A stretch of 64,000 nucleotides of DNA from Cyanophora paradoxa. Its lineage: Eukaryota; Glaucocystophyceae; Cyanophorales; Cyanophoraceae. This document shows positions 23,003 to 35,900 of this stretch, piece by piece. The stretch spans positions 248,001 to 312,000 of the forward strand of contig QPMI01000117.1 of assembly GCA_004431415.1 (NCBI GenBank), read 5' to 3'. Position numbers and translations under genes: made by a program. The number at the start of each line of letters is the position of its first letter. Position 1 is the first letter of the stretch. Under the pieces are notes generated by a model. It ran no database searches. It was not told the DNA's origin and saw only the letters and a program-made list of their open reading frames with translations.

Positions 23003-23272
23003 ACTAGTGTCAGTGATGACTCTGATGAGTGATCTACCGGTACTAGGTCCGGTAGTACTGTCAGTCCGTAGTACTGTACTCCCGGAGTCCCGGGCCCCGG
23101 CCCCCGGCTACTCCGTAGTAAGTCCGTACGGTCTGACAGCCGCTGAGCCATGCGTTTTAAGGCTCTTTCTCGCGATTGACTTCGCAAAACAATTTGTTCA
23201 ATCGACCCAACTTGGCAAGGCGCCGGCCCGCCGGCGCCGCCGGGCCGCCGGCCATCTAATGAGTAATGACTA

Positions 23273-23458
23273 ATGACTTGTCTGGAGAGGGGTACTAATG
23301 ACTGACGCGTCTAGGGCGGCATGATGCGCCGGCATCGCGGGGCTGACGAGAATTGTCGAAGTTAAAAACAGTCGAACCATCATGGCATATTTTCGTCACG
23401 ATAATCGGGTTTTGTCGAAATTAAGTCTCGACGAAAATTTCTACGTTAACGTTTACAG
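23273..23458. mobile_element. MITE family 1, right-half remnant
   Basis: It shares with 15.6-15.74 kb the words CGCGGGGCTGACGA, GCATATTTTCGTCACGAT, GGGTTTTGTCGAAATTAAGT and CTACGTTTACAGT-like ends. The left half is missing. Confidence 0.75.
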
Positions 23459-23833
23459 TGCACTAAATATTTCCCGACTTACAGATACAGCCTGGCAGTA
23501 ATTGAGCCTGAGCCTGTGAGCCTGTGAGCCGTACCGGTCACTGGGTCACCGGGTAAAGCTACAGCCTAGTACTGAGCCAGTGAGCCTACAGACTACAGTA
23601 TACTATACGTAGACCGTCGCGATCGGACGCCCGGCGGCGGCGGCGCCCGCCGCGGCCCGTGACAATTGCAAAGCTTTACCTGAGCTGAGCTGAGAGCCTG
23701 CCGCAGTGCCAGGCTGAAACCAGCAGCAGCAGCAGCGCGCGGGTACTACGCCGGGTAGCAGGCACCAGCAGGCTGGCAGCAGCAGGCAGCAGGCAGCAGC
23801 CGCTGAGCAGCATCAGACCGCCAGTCTCTCACA

Positions 23834-25997
23834 ATGGTAAAGATTACCGGCTGGGGCAACCTGGACGCTTGCTCGGCAAACGGGGCGGCGCTTGTCAGCC
23901 GCTCGGTCGGCGCGGCCAACGCTAGCGAAGCCGCACCGACCGTCCGCGACGTGTGCTTGCAGCCCTCCGTTACACACTACTCGTCGGAGTTCGAAGAAAC
24001 GCCCTGCGCGCCATGGTGCATATATACATGTACATGTACATTCGTATTAATCATCAAGGCGTGGCCCGCGGCCGCCCCCCGGGCCCGCCCTGTCGCTCTT
24101 CTTTTCTGATCGTAAGGTGTGTACCTGTGCTCAGCCCGGCGGTCTCGAAGATACAGACGTGCGCGGAAGCTGTCTTCGTGCACATGATCGCGTCTCGCTC
24201 AAGCTAACGTCCCTCTCGCGATCGCGCAGGTACTCCACGTCGAATTGCAGCGGAAAAGCGCTCCTGACGAGGACCTTCCAAGGGGAGCTCACGGAGCAAA
24301 CCCTCGCGGACTCATGCGGCGGATCGGGCGCCACGTACTACACTGCCGCCAAAGGCGCGTTCGGGGGCACGCAGGCTGCCTGCACCAAGTGGTGCGTGCC
24401 AGAAGCATAAATATATATAAATGAACATATTTATCCACATCAATTCAATTTTGCAAACGAAACTCAATATTAATTTCGTCCACACGCACTGCTCAATTTT
24501 TGCGTGTCCGACGGTCCACACGCACTGCGGCAGCCCCACTCTGACGGCGGTCTACGCATACTCCAACAAATCGCCGGCTGCCGGGGACGCCGTTTGCAAC
24601 ACCAAGAAGGTGGTAGACGTGAAGTACTACCACGGGGAGCTGACGGCGGACGACCCAAGGCTCTCTGCGGACGTCGTCTGCGATGCCGTCGAGTCGCGCT
24701 CATACGGTGCCAAGGTCTTGCCGAACGGCAATGCGAAGTCTGCTACCGATCTCATCCCGTGCACGCGCTGGTGACCCTCTTCCTATAAGCGTCGAGATAT
24801 TTCTGATTATGCCCCATGACCAGCCCCGCACTAAGCATCGTGACCACTTACCCCTTCGACAATTCTTGCGATACGTGGGTGGACCCAGAGCGGCAAGAGA
24901 AGACGGCAAAGATGGCGGAGCTCATGAACAAGGGTGTGGCGCCGATGACGCGCGAGGAACTGGTCGACTTGCAGAGCATCAAGGTCAACTTGGAAACTTT
25001 CGCCGATAAATTCAAGAATGATGAAAACTCTTTGAAGAGGGACGCCTGCTTTAAAGAAGAGGTGCGTGTTTATGTGCGGACCCGGGCATTCGAATTCTAT
25101 TCATGATCATGAATACTAGCGAGCCGCTGAGCGAGCTTGAGAATCGTAATGGCATTCGTTTCGATGGAACAATATATAATCCACATATTCCACATATTAT
25201 GCGCAGATGTCGCGCTGGGAGGACGGGAAAGCTAAGGCCGGATTGACGAACGAGGAGGCGAAGGAGCTGGTGAAGTTGGCGCTGGATTTCGCCGACGATC
25301 CGCCGGAGTGGGTTTCGTTCACGAGCGCCCCCTTCGACTACGGAGACGAGGCCGCAAGGACGGCCGCCATTAAGGCCGCCTGCAGTGCCACCTACACCAC
25401 GTTCAGCAGATGGGATGGAAGCAAATCCCTCCTCTCCAACGCAAAATACGAGACCGTCCCGCACAAGAGCTACTCGCTCTCGAATCTCACGTGGCTCGGT
25501 GTCGCGCCTGGCACGGCTGTACCTTCCGGCTGCACGCCCTGGTGCGGATCGGGATCGCCCCCGTGCCCGGCTCGGCCTTCGATCACGATCGCAATGTTTA
25601 AATCACGAGTCTCACATGAGGCGCCGCAGCCCGAAGTCTCAACAGCTTGATGGCGCCATGCAGGTGCGGCTATGGGCTCCTTGGCTTGGGCCGCACGCGT
25701 GAGCTCGATCACACCTGCTCATAAGGCGCCACACAGGAGGCGGCCGCGGAGCTCGAGGAGGCGGAGTTCGAGGGGGATCTGGAGGAGGCGGACTTTGCCC
25801 TCGACCTCCAGCTCGCCTCCTGCACGCCGGTGCGCACTAGCTATAGTGTACTGGCCTGGCATATGTATATGCGCGGCTTCCCCTGACCACGATCTCTCTC
25901 CGAGGCTCGAGCTTCTTTGAATTCCCCGAACCGCACTAATTTCAGCTTCCACGTGCGCGCGCAGGATGCGGAGCTTGTGGAGGATTTTACATTGTAG
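23834..25997 (+). CDS. Modular Cys-rich protein, one module per exon, acidic tail
   Basis: The ATG at 23834 starts MVKITGWGNLDACSANG. Exons end in the same way: TPCAPW, QAACTKW, LIPCTRW and SGCTPW, each with the donor GT overlapping the TGGTGC of the terminal Trp/Cys codons, so that splicing restores Cys. The next modules start PTLTAVYAYSNKS and PALSIVTTYPFDNSC. A long helical insert (MSRWEDGKAKAGLTNEEA, from 25207) lies in the fourth module. An acidic exon (EAAAELEEAEFEGDLEEAD, about 25738) and a last short exon ending DFTL and TAG 25995-25997 finish the gene. The acidic tail resembles the ends of the genes at 17.7 and 19.8 kb, suggesting one family. Equal phase at module borders points to exon duplication. 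Function unknown; possibly extracellular. Confidence 0.6.
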
Positions 25998-26340
25998 CGA
26001 ATTTCGCCAATCGCAAGTTGTAGCCTCCAGCTCAGACTCTGCCTGAGAAGCTGGAGCTTTTAGCTCAAGATCAATTTCTCATTCTCTAGGCCTATATAGC
26101 TATTATTGAAATACGAACTACATATGCGCACATGCGCCGTGGCACATTAATATTGTAGATCGGAGCCGAAAGAGGACACTTGCACAATGTACAACTTCCC
26201 TTGCTATCTGCGCATACGTATATACGTATGCATCGTCTGTGTCGTCGATGGGACTAGTGTACATGTATGTGCAAACAGCAAGAGATTGATATCGGTGCTG
26301 GCGGAGGGGAGAAGGTGGCGAGCACCTTCGCCCCTGCTCG
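25998..26340. other. Intergenic gap between convergent genes, nothing recognised
   Basis: It lies between the stop at 25997 and the 3' truncation point of the inverted ankyrin-TIR copy. AT-rich words such as CGTATATACGTATGC occur but no gene or repeat is supported. Confidence 0.5.
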
Positions 26341-26344
26341 TCTC

Positions 26345-29300
26345 GAAGAGGGGCGAGGACGGCGGGGAAGAGGGGCAGCCCTGCGAGCAAAGCGACCCGA
26401 AGGGAGCTCAGTGAGCTGCGATTGGGCGACAGAGAGGGCGGCGGGGCGGGGCGGGGCGGGCCGGCGTCCTCGGCGAGGGCGCAGCGGTCGCGCAGCGCGT
26501 CGCTCCCGATCGTCCGCGCGCTGCGGAGGCGACGGAGGCGGCGCGCGGCGGGGGGCGCGGGGGGGGGGGGGGGGGGGGGGAAGGGGGAGGGGGGGGAGAT
26601 GGGGGGGGGGGCGCAGTCGGTCGCAGAAACGGGACGAGAATCGGAACCTGAGGGCGGAAGAGATAACGAAATTTGAAATTAGAGCGGAATTAGGTGTAGA
26701 ATCGGAATGAAAACCGGCACCTCTACGCGAATTGAAGGGAGGCCGGCAGTGCACAGCGGGCGCAGAGGCGTGACGAGACGCGGCACCTGAGGACGGAATG
26801 AGAGCGGAATCGGAATAACGTGAAAGGGAATTGGAAGCGGCACCTGAGGACGGAATGAGAACGAAAAAGCGAACGGAATTAGAGATAAGAGCGGAATTAG
26901 GTGTAAAAACGGCAGGAGGACGAATTAGAACGGGATTGGAAATTATCGAAAGGGAATCGGAGGCGGCGCCTGAGGACGGGGACGAGCCCCGCGCACTTGG
27001 GGTGACCGATGGCGCCCGCCCCCGCCCCGCCTCCTCCCCCCCCCTCCCCCTCCCCCTCCTCCTCCGCCCCCTCCTCGTCGGGGGCGGCGTCGAGCCAGCA
27101 GGCGACGCCCTTGGCCCGCAGGCCCCGCGCAAGCCGCCCCCGCCCCCGCCCCGCTGCCCCCGCCCGCAGGCCCGGCCCCGACCCTCAGCAAGCAAGCTTT
27201 AGGGGTACCGGGGCTCCGAGGGAGGTACCGGGCGAGGAGGAGGCGGACGCCCTCGGCGGTGCCGCGCGCCGCGCACGCGAAGACCAGCGGCACCCGCGGC
27301 GCCCCCTCCGCCGCCCCCTGCGCCCAACGTGAGGGCGGAAGGCGAAGTAAGAGGGGAGGAAAGGGGCGGACGCCCATGGCGTAGTATGCGGCGTCGGTGC
27401 GGGCGTCGGGGTCCGCCGGGGGGGCCGGGTGCGCCTCAGGGGTACAAAGCGCACTGGCGCCGCGCTCGAGCATGCGGAGGACGACGGCGGGGCCCATCCC
27501 GTGCGAGCACGCCAGCACCAGCAGGGGTACCCCTGCCAGGCGCTCTCGGGGAGGGGGGGAGAGGAGGGGCGGGGAAGGGGGGTACCATCGAGAGTCCGGC
27601 CGCTGACGGGGGCGCCCCGATCGATCATCTGCGGCCAAGTGATGAGCCGGGCCCGAAGGGGTACAGTTCGCGTGGGGGGGGGGTACGCGCCTCGGCGACG
27701 AGGGTCCGCCACGCGTCCCGCCCGTCCTCCCCCCCGTCCTGCCTCTGGGGAGGGGGATCAAATGGGGGGGGGAGGAGGAGGAGGAGGGGATCATCCTGCC
27801 TCTGGGGAGGAGGGCTCAGAAGGGGGGTGGAAGGGAAGGGGGGTACAGCGCACCGGTCGTCGTCCAACGCCCATCGCGATCGCGAGCGGCGCCTCCTCCC
27901 CGGGGACCGTCCTGGGGGGTACCATCAATCCTGGGGCGGGAGGGGTACCGGAGGCAAGGGAGGGGGGTACGGGGAGCAGTCCGCTCCGGCGGCGACGAGC
28001 GCCCTCGCCATTCGAACGTTGCCGAACTGGAAAAAAGTCGATTCAGTTCTGAATTTGAGGCCGGACGCGAGCCGGGGGGGAGGGGGGTACGGCTCGCACC
28101 CCCTGCCAGCCCTTCAGCGCGGAGTACAGGTGCGGGCGCGCCTCCTCCAGCGCCTCGTCGTCGTTCGGGTCCGCCCCCGCCGCCAGCATCTGCTCCACGA
28201 GGGGTACGAGCTCAAGCCTGGAGGGTACGCCGTCACACTCCGCCGGCCGCGCCTTGGGGGGTACGGCGGCGCACCGGACGGCGGCGCCGAGGGGCGACGC
28301 GCCGCTCGCCGTGCAGCGCGCGAAGTCGGCTCGGGCTGCAGGGCGGGGTTGGGGATGGGGCGCGGTACCCCGGGGACGGATCCACGTACCCATCTGGCCC
28401 CTCTTGGCGAGGATCGCCAGGATCGCGGCCTGAGAGGGGTACCCGTCAGTCCCGCCCAAGAGCGGGCGGGAGGGGTACGCGCGCCTGCGCTTCGCGGTTC
28501 CTCTGCGGGCGGGCGGCGGGGCGTCAGGGGCCGGCGGGCGGGCGGGAGGGGGGGGGGCAGATCAAATCACGGCGCGCCGGCTTCTGGCGGGCGTAGGCGG
28601 CGAAGTGGAGCGGAGTGGCGCCGTCGGCGTCGGCGGCGCGCGGGTCGGCCCCCGCGTCGAGCAGCGCCCCCACGAGCTCCGGCGCGTCCCCTGCGAACGA
28701 AGTCGGGGCGGGGCGGGGCGGGGCGGGGCGGGGCGGACCGTGGCAGGCGAGGTGGAGGGGCTGCTTGCCGCCCTCGTCGGCAGCCGCCGCGTTCGCCCCG
28801 CCGCCAGCAGCACCCGCGCCACCTCCAGCGTCCTGCGCCGCCGCGCCGCGCCCTCGGGCTCGGGCTCGGGCTCCGGCGGGCGGCTCGGCGGGCTCGGGCC
28901 GGGCTCGGGCCGCACCCGCTCTCGACGGACTCGTGGAGCGGCGTCCGCCGCGAGGCGCTCCGTCCGTTGACGTCCGCGCCGCGCGCCAGCAGCCAGCGCG
29001 CCGCCTCCGCCCGCGCGTTCGAGTACGCGCAGTGGTGCCTGCGCCGCGCCGCCGCCGCCGCCGAGCGCCGATCAGCGCGCGCCGATCCGGGAGGGGCGGC
29101 GCGGTCGCTCACAGCGCGAGGCATCCGTAGCGGTCGGCGGCGATGCTGAGGGCCGCCGCGTGGCGCTCGGCGACGAGCTCCGCCTCCTCCCGAAGCTCCC
29201 GCCACGCGCAGACCGCCGCGTGCAGCGGGAGGCCCGCCTCCTGCGCAGGAGGACCTTCTACGTAAGCGCATGTCTCTCCGCTCAGCCAGCGGGCCGCGCG

Positions 29301-29539
29301 TAGCCTCCAGCTAGCGCTCGAGCTCGGGAGCCTCGGGTGTCTTAGCTACGCGCGGCCGGCCTCGCGGGGAACGAGGCAGCGTGTACAGGACCGAGTAAAG
29401 GGCGGAGATGCGGCTGCGGAGCGCGGGGGCGCGCGGCGGGCCGGCGCACCGCGTCCTCGTCTCTGGGGAAGATCTGGCCCTCCGCGCGCGCCCGAACCGC
29501 CCGCAGCGCCCGCTCGTACGTCAGGCCGGCGCCCGCCAT
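26345..29539 (-). pseudogene. Inverted, internally deleted and truncated copy of the ankyrin-TIR gene (copy B)
   Basis: From the ATG at 29539 (minus) the sequence follows copy A exon by exon through the ankyrin region (ARWLLARGADVNGRSASRR, LVGALLDAGADARAADADG and others). It lacks the exon for DANEGDRRGVTPLAAAA (near 27420). At about 27150-27200 it jumps from the equivalent of A position 6.79 kb to 11.83 kb, removing the rest of the ankyrin repeats and the whole first TIR domain. It resumes with the second TIR-like domain (RGLRAKGVACWLDAAPDEE) and loses similarity near 26345, equal to A 12.42 kb, so the coiled-coil end is absent. The one-base frameshift in the fourth ankyrin exon is present here too. 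A G-tract of more than 15 bases sits at 26560-26580. Probably non-functional. Confidence 0.8.
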
Positions 29540-29928
29540 CGCCTCAGAGGCGAGTGGCACGGCCGCGGCTCGGGAGCGCTCAAGCACAATGAAAACAAGA
29601 AAACAAAGTGTACCCCACCCCGAGGAGCTTCTTGGCGAATCCCGCGGTCGACGTCGACTCGCCGCGCGAGCGGATCGGAAGGAACGAGAGAATCGCCAAT
29701 TGGTACGCGTGCGCGCGTGCGTGGGTCTCTTCATCGGTCGATTCAAAATTGAAGGTGCCGGCGCATGCGCAGCAGCTGCGATTGAGGCGAGCGCAAAGCG
29801 GAGAGCGAGCGCGTCGCAAGTAGCGCGATCGCAAGGATGGGAGCGTCCCAGGCGCGGAGAGCATGGGATGGTGCGCATGCGCCGCCATTCGAATTGAATT
29901 CGCCGCCGGGCGCCGCGATGAAGCGAGC
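29540..29928. promoter_or_regulatory. Gap between copy B and the HECT gene, divergent 5' regions
   Basis: It separates the ATG of the minus-strand ankyrin copy from the first exon-like sequence of the plus-strand HECT gene. ORFs on both strands are short and without family features. No promoter motif was identified. Confidence 0.35.
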
Positions 29929-32900
29929 GAGCCGCAGAGAGCGAAGAGAGCGCATTCGACCATGAAGAAGGTGCGCCAGATGCATGCGGCAGCGCCCTGT
30001 GCGCTGCGGCCGCGCGCGGGCCGCCGAGTAAGCTTTAAGACGCGTACGCGTACGCGCGGCGGCCGTGCGCGGGCGCCGGCAACGCTCCGCCTGCGCTTAT
30101 CATGAGCTGATCGCGCTCTCCTCGCGCAGGGTGCACGTGCGACTCGTGCGAGCCCGGCGCGGTGTCCGAGCTCGAGGCGGAGCTCGAGGCGGCAGATCTA
30201 GACGAGCACGGCGCCGGCGCCACGCGTACGGCCGGCAGAACAGCGGCCGAGCTCGAGGCTGCAGAGCGCTCGGAGGTGCGCATCTTACTTATGTTACAGC
30301 GCACGCGTGCGTGCTGCTTGCGTGTCGTCTAGTGTGCTAATCTTAAGCTTTCTATCTCCTTCGAAAATCGTCAGCGGGAGCAGCTGCGCAAGCAACAGCT
30401 CATGTTGCGAGAGTACCTTTCAAGAGCGCCAGTAGCGGCGCCAGCAGCTGCAGCTGGACCAGGTGAGCGTGCGCGGCAAGCGCGCGGGCGCTTGGCAAGC
30501 ACTAGTGGGCGTGCCGTGCTTAAAAGTGGATGTGCAATTGCAAACTGCGCCGCAGTGTCAGGTCCAGGATCAACAGGTGGCGTACGGGGCAGTCCATCGT
30601 CAAGATCGATGAATGGTGTGGCTAAAACGAAAATAGGTGCGCAGCGCAGACTGGGTCGCAACCTTTTCTGGACCCGCGGCCGAGGGATCTAAGACGTCGA
30701 CGTCGCCGCGGCAGATCTAGAGCCCGCGATTGCGCGGAGTTCTACGAGCACTTCCCGCACGAGTACAGCAAGACAGGATCAAGACTGGCTTTGCGGAAGG
30801 ACTGGCTGTGAGTATGCAGGATATCGCGTGCGTGGGAAGAAGCGACCTGCAGTCCCGGTTCTAGATCTCGATCTCGAGCCCGAAGGAACAGGTCCGGGGC
30901 CCACGGAGGAACCTCAATGCTTTAAAAGAGTCTGAATGTGCTGCAGAGACAGGATATACGGCATCAGCCTCCTCGTCATCGTCAACTTCGTTGGCACGTG
31001 CACAGACGAGCGGAAGCAGCAGTGGCACTGGAGCTTTGAAGCAGGCTGCGAAGGCTACGACAAAAGCGAAGCCAGCTTTGAAGCAGGCTGCAAAGGCTAC
31101 GACAAAAGCGAAGCCAGGTCTGGGTGGGCTATACATGTCGGCGGCGCTGGCCGAGATCTTACCAGCGTAACAGGAATTACCTCATCGGCCAATCCAGCTG
31201 CAGAATCGATGCCTGCAGCAGCAGCTGCTGCGATGAAAATCGCTGTAGATTCAGGTGCGTTCGGGACGCGGAAGGAGCGCTGACGATGGCCACTAGCGAG
31301 GGGAATTTATGTTGGGGCAGGGAATTCGAATGCTGGCGACGACCAGAATCGGCCTCCGTGTGGACCGGGTGCGGCTGCAGCACATCAACGGAAATCATCC
31401 ACTGCAGACTTCGGGAGTTTTGAAGTTGAGCAAGAAAATCTTCCTCCAAAAAGCAGCAATGCTGCGCTTCCCCGGTGAGGATCAGCACTTCGGCAATTTC
31501 TGCTGCATTATTATTTGCAGAGCGACAATAATTTATGCCGCCACAGTTCTACAGCTTCCGGATCCGTCGTTCGCCCTGCTCACCGCAGTTGGGAGGACGA
31601 AGTGAAGCGCATCGCCGAGGAGCTCGATAGCGAGGAAGACTTGCCAGAGCAGACGATGCAAAAGTCATCGACGACGTCGACGGCAAGCCTGGTGGCGCAG
31701 GTACCTGCGCACTTCGTGAAAAGAATTTCGCCAACTACGGGTACGGCTCACTTCGGATCTGCTGCTGAGGCGAAACTAAAGCACGCGAGCACAGGTGCGA
31801 CAAGCCGGAAGCTTAAGCAGTCGCTTTGGAAGATCTGACTATGTCCGCGACGGCTGCAGCTGCAGGGGCGTTTGCAAGTAGCGCCAGCGTCCAGGCTCGC
31901 GCATCGGTTTCGAAGCCGATCGCAAAAGGATCAGGTGCTCATCGTGATCGTCAGGGGACTTCGACATTTGCATTTACCAGAAGCGATTCAGGCTTACCTG
32001 TGAACCGCGTTGGAGGGAGCGCGTACGTGTCAGCTGCAGTGTCGTCGCTATTGTCCATGAACCCGGCGTCAATCAAGGCTGCAGCTAGCGCTGCCAGCTG
32101 CGGCCAGCCTTCGGGAGCCTTCGGGGCGCCTGCGCAGGCCAGGAGCGGCGAGGCACTCACGTCCAAGAGTGGGACGGGCAACCCTGCCTACGTCAAATCA
32201 CATCTCTGGGCAGATCTAGAGTTCGACAGTTTCGAGAATGAACAGACGGCCATCACGGCGATGCCCGCCTACGCCAAGAAGTCCTTCGAGGAGCTCCGCT
32301 GGGAGGACCACCGGATTGTCGAGAAGGGCATCACAGAGGTAACCTAACTATTTGCTTCCTAGACCCTGCGCATGCCCTTGTGCGTGGCTCGATCTGATTA
32401 ATTATCCTCGGCAGATGATCGATATCTCTGGTGGTACGCACCAAATTGTTCTCCTCCTCCTCTTCTGACCTGATCTTGTGACCGCGCGCGCCTCAGGAGG
32501 GACCACGCCTTTTCTTTCCGCCAGAAAAAGTGCCAATCTAATTCAGTCCGCTCGGGGTACTGTGCATTTGCGACCAGCCTCTGCAGATCTTCTTCTTTCT
32601 GTATCGAGAACACTCTGGCGGCGGCTGCAGGAGGTGAAAGCCGCGCATCACCACGAGCGTGCTTCGCGCAGCTCTTTGCAGAAGGTGTGCATGTTCATGG
32701 TATTTCGCTTTTGCATGGCTCGTGCACTCTTACTTGCTCATGCTCACATGTGCAGGCTCACTCATCGCTGAAGATCGATCTGGCGGAGGTTCCCTAACCT
32801 TTTGAGTTAATTCCTGCTACCGCAATTCACTCACCCTGTTCGTGTTATTTGAGCAGGCATCTCGAAAAATCGAAACTCTTGAGAAAGAGGTGTCGAAGGT

Positions 32901-35900
32901 TTGTCGTAATATTTTAAATCTGTGTGCTCGCAATATGAATCATGGAGCCCATTCCACTCCATTTTACAGATGAAGCAGTCAGACAACATTCAACACGTTA
33001 TTAAGCTCGAAAGTGAAATCGATAGGGTAAGCTACACCCGGCGCTCAATCTTCACATTCGCTTACAGCGCTGTAGATCAAGCACGAAAACGGGGCTCTCG
33101 CTGAGAAGGTCAGATTGGCTGCAGTCGAAATCACAGAGCTCAAGAAGGTGCGCGGAATAATATTCTACTTCCTTTCTATTCGAATTTGCTCTCATGCGCG
33201 TGCATATGCATGTGGATGATTGCAATTGATCACAGAAAGTAGAGATCGCAACGAAGGTGATGCAAAGTTTCGGCCTAGATCTAGAGCCGCGACCGGCTAC
33301 TTCTATATATGTCTGACGTTCAATTCAGGAGAAGGAACTCGTCTCTTTGCGATGCCAACGCCAGGAGGCGCACTTGAAGCGCGCTGTGGAGGACGCGAAT
33401 TCGAAGCAGCAGACGGGCGCCGCGGCCGAGCAGCTGCAGCGCGTGACGGCGGAGCTTGCGGAGGCCCGAGCGGAGGCCGATCGGCTCACAGAGGACCTTG
33501 CGAACACCGTTCGGCAGCGCGAGGCGGCTCTCACGCAGAAGGACCAGCAGATCGCGGCCCTGACCGAGCAGCTCGACAAAGCAGTCCAGGAGAAGGAGAA
33601 GGCGCTCGAGGCCGCGCGGGCTTCGGAGCGCGAGCGCGAGCAGGCGCAGGAGGCGCGGGATCGGGCGCAAACAGATGCGCGCCAGGCGGCGGAGCGCCAA
33701 CACAAGGCGGAAAAGGAAGCCGAGAGTCACAAGAGCGCGACGAACAAGGTGGATTGCGCTTGCGATAAGAATCGCGCGGGGCTGGGATCGTGTTGTGCCA
33801 CCATTTAAACAATACATGTACAGGCCTAGGGAGTCTTAAGCTTGTCGCGATCTTAATTCGCCATCGCTAATTTATTTGCAGGAGCGGGAGGACGCGGTCC
33901 GCAACATCCGGACGGCGGGCGCGAAGTTCAAGAAGGCGGTGGAGGAGCGGGACGCGGCGCGGGCGGAGGCGGAGCGGCTGAGGGCGCAGCTCGCGGAGGC
34001 CGAGCGCGTCGTGCAGGAGACCTTCGAGCAGCAGGCCCGCCCGCCCGTGCCCGCACCCTCACCACCGCGGCGTCGTCGCCGCAGTTTGCGATCACTCACG
34101 CATCCACGCTCCGGCAGGCGCAGGCTTCCTCCGAAGGACCGAAGCGGCAGTCGGCCCCGGCGAAGAAGCTGCAGGCGGATCTGAACGCGGCACAGCTGGC
34201 CAGGAGCAAGGCCGAACAGGCGTGCGCCAAAGGGGAAGAAGAGAAGAGGGCGATGGCCTGCCAGATCGCTGAATTGGAGGTCCGACATCTCCTCCATTTC
34301 TCTCTTTCGAATTCGCGATCGTGATTGTATTGTTCAAATGCTGTATATATCAGGAAGACGCTCGCAAGCGCGAACAAACCCAACGGCCTCTGCACGAGAA
34401 ACTTCGCGCGCTCCGAGAAAGCCAGTGAGCCGTTTTCGAAATCTTAAATTCAATCCACCGGCAGAGAAGCTTTAGCGCTGTTATATGTGACCGGCTGCTG
34501 TACAGAGCGATTCTCCTCAAACTGTTCTTCGAGCACGAGCGGAAGCGCGCTCTGAAGGCGCTCAAGCTCCCCAAGCCGAAAAGCGCTCCCACAATCAAGC
34601 TCAAGGTGCGACAACCGTCGAATGCTTAAATCCAATCAGCTCGAACGTTAATGCTGCGATGTCACAGGTCTCCAGGTCTACAGAGGAGAGCCGGCTCGCG
34701 TCCTTCGACACGGCCTTCGCGGCCTACGAGCGGGCGGACCCGCGGGAGCGGCAGCAGCTCGCGGACGCCTTCTCCCACGTCCTCGAAGTCACGTTCGCGG
34801 GCGAGACGGGCGTCGACCAGAGCGGCCTCTCCCGCGAGTTCTTCCGCCTGGTACGGTGCCGGCGCCGCGCTTGTGGTTAGCGGTGTTCAAGCTTTGATAC
34901 TTCGCGCTCTGCGCAGTTCTTCGCGGATGTAGAACGGCTGCGCGCCGGGCCCGCTGAGGACGCACCGTTGCTGCTCGGCCGGCACTCGGCCGGACGCGGC
35001 CGGCTCCCCATCGCAGCCGCTTTGAGCCCGAGGTGCAGTCCAGCGGGCTGCCGCCTTGTCTAGATTTCCCTTCGCCTGCCTAAAGCTTGTGGCGCAGCTC
35101 TTCGAATTCGAAGAGCTTGAAGCGAGTTGCGGCGGGCACGGATCAGGAGCCGCCGACCAAGCGTGCCTGCGGCGAGGGGCGGGGGCGGCCGGCGAGGAGG
35201 GCGGCGGGGAGTCCCACCCCGCAGGCGTCGACGTCCTCGAGCTCGCAAGCGCCCATCGTCGAACTGGATACAGGCGAGAATTCGAGCGAACCGAAATTAA
35301 ACAGCCTCCGCGTCGAATTTCGATATATATTGATATTTCGACTGTGCGCAGACGACAAAGAGCGCCGCGAGTCTGACGAGGGCGTTTCGGACCTGCGCGC
35401 CAAGTACCGTTTCATTGGCGTCGCGTTGGCACGCGGTGCGTCGCGCACGCTGATTTTAAGACGCCGCTCTATTCACGATGTTTACGATGCCAGCGCTCGC
35501 CACGCGGCTGCTCGACCCGGGCGAGGTGGACCCGCTCCCGCCCTCCCTCGTCCCGCTCGTCCCGCTGCTCGCGGGGCGCGAGCCCGCCGCCTGCACCGCC
35601 GCCGAGGCGCTTGCGCTATGGGAGCCGTTCCTCGACCCGGTACGAATTCCGTGCTGATCTTTTACTGTCCGGCCTCTGATGCCGGACCGGGCGCGCGCAG
35701 CAAGTGCACAGGACTCTCGCTGCGATCCTGTCCGACCCGTTCCGGGTGCATATGCATCCGATGTAGAAGAAATCTTGTTCAAGTTCTCAAAACTTTCTGC
35801 TGAATCCTGCCACATGCGCAGCTCGCCGCGGAAGGGAAGGACACGGTGATCCCGATGGAAGGTTTCCTGAAGGGCGCCCCCGGCGTGCAGGAAGGCGACC

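Noticed and set aside
27329-29149. Plus-strand ORF of 606 codons
   Set aside because: Antisense shadow of the inverted ankyrin copy; biased composition, no domain.
33320-33817. Minus-strand Leu/Arg-rich ORFs
   Set aside because: Antisense of a coiled-coil exon, whose heptad pattern on the plus strand is clear.
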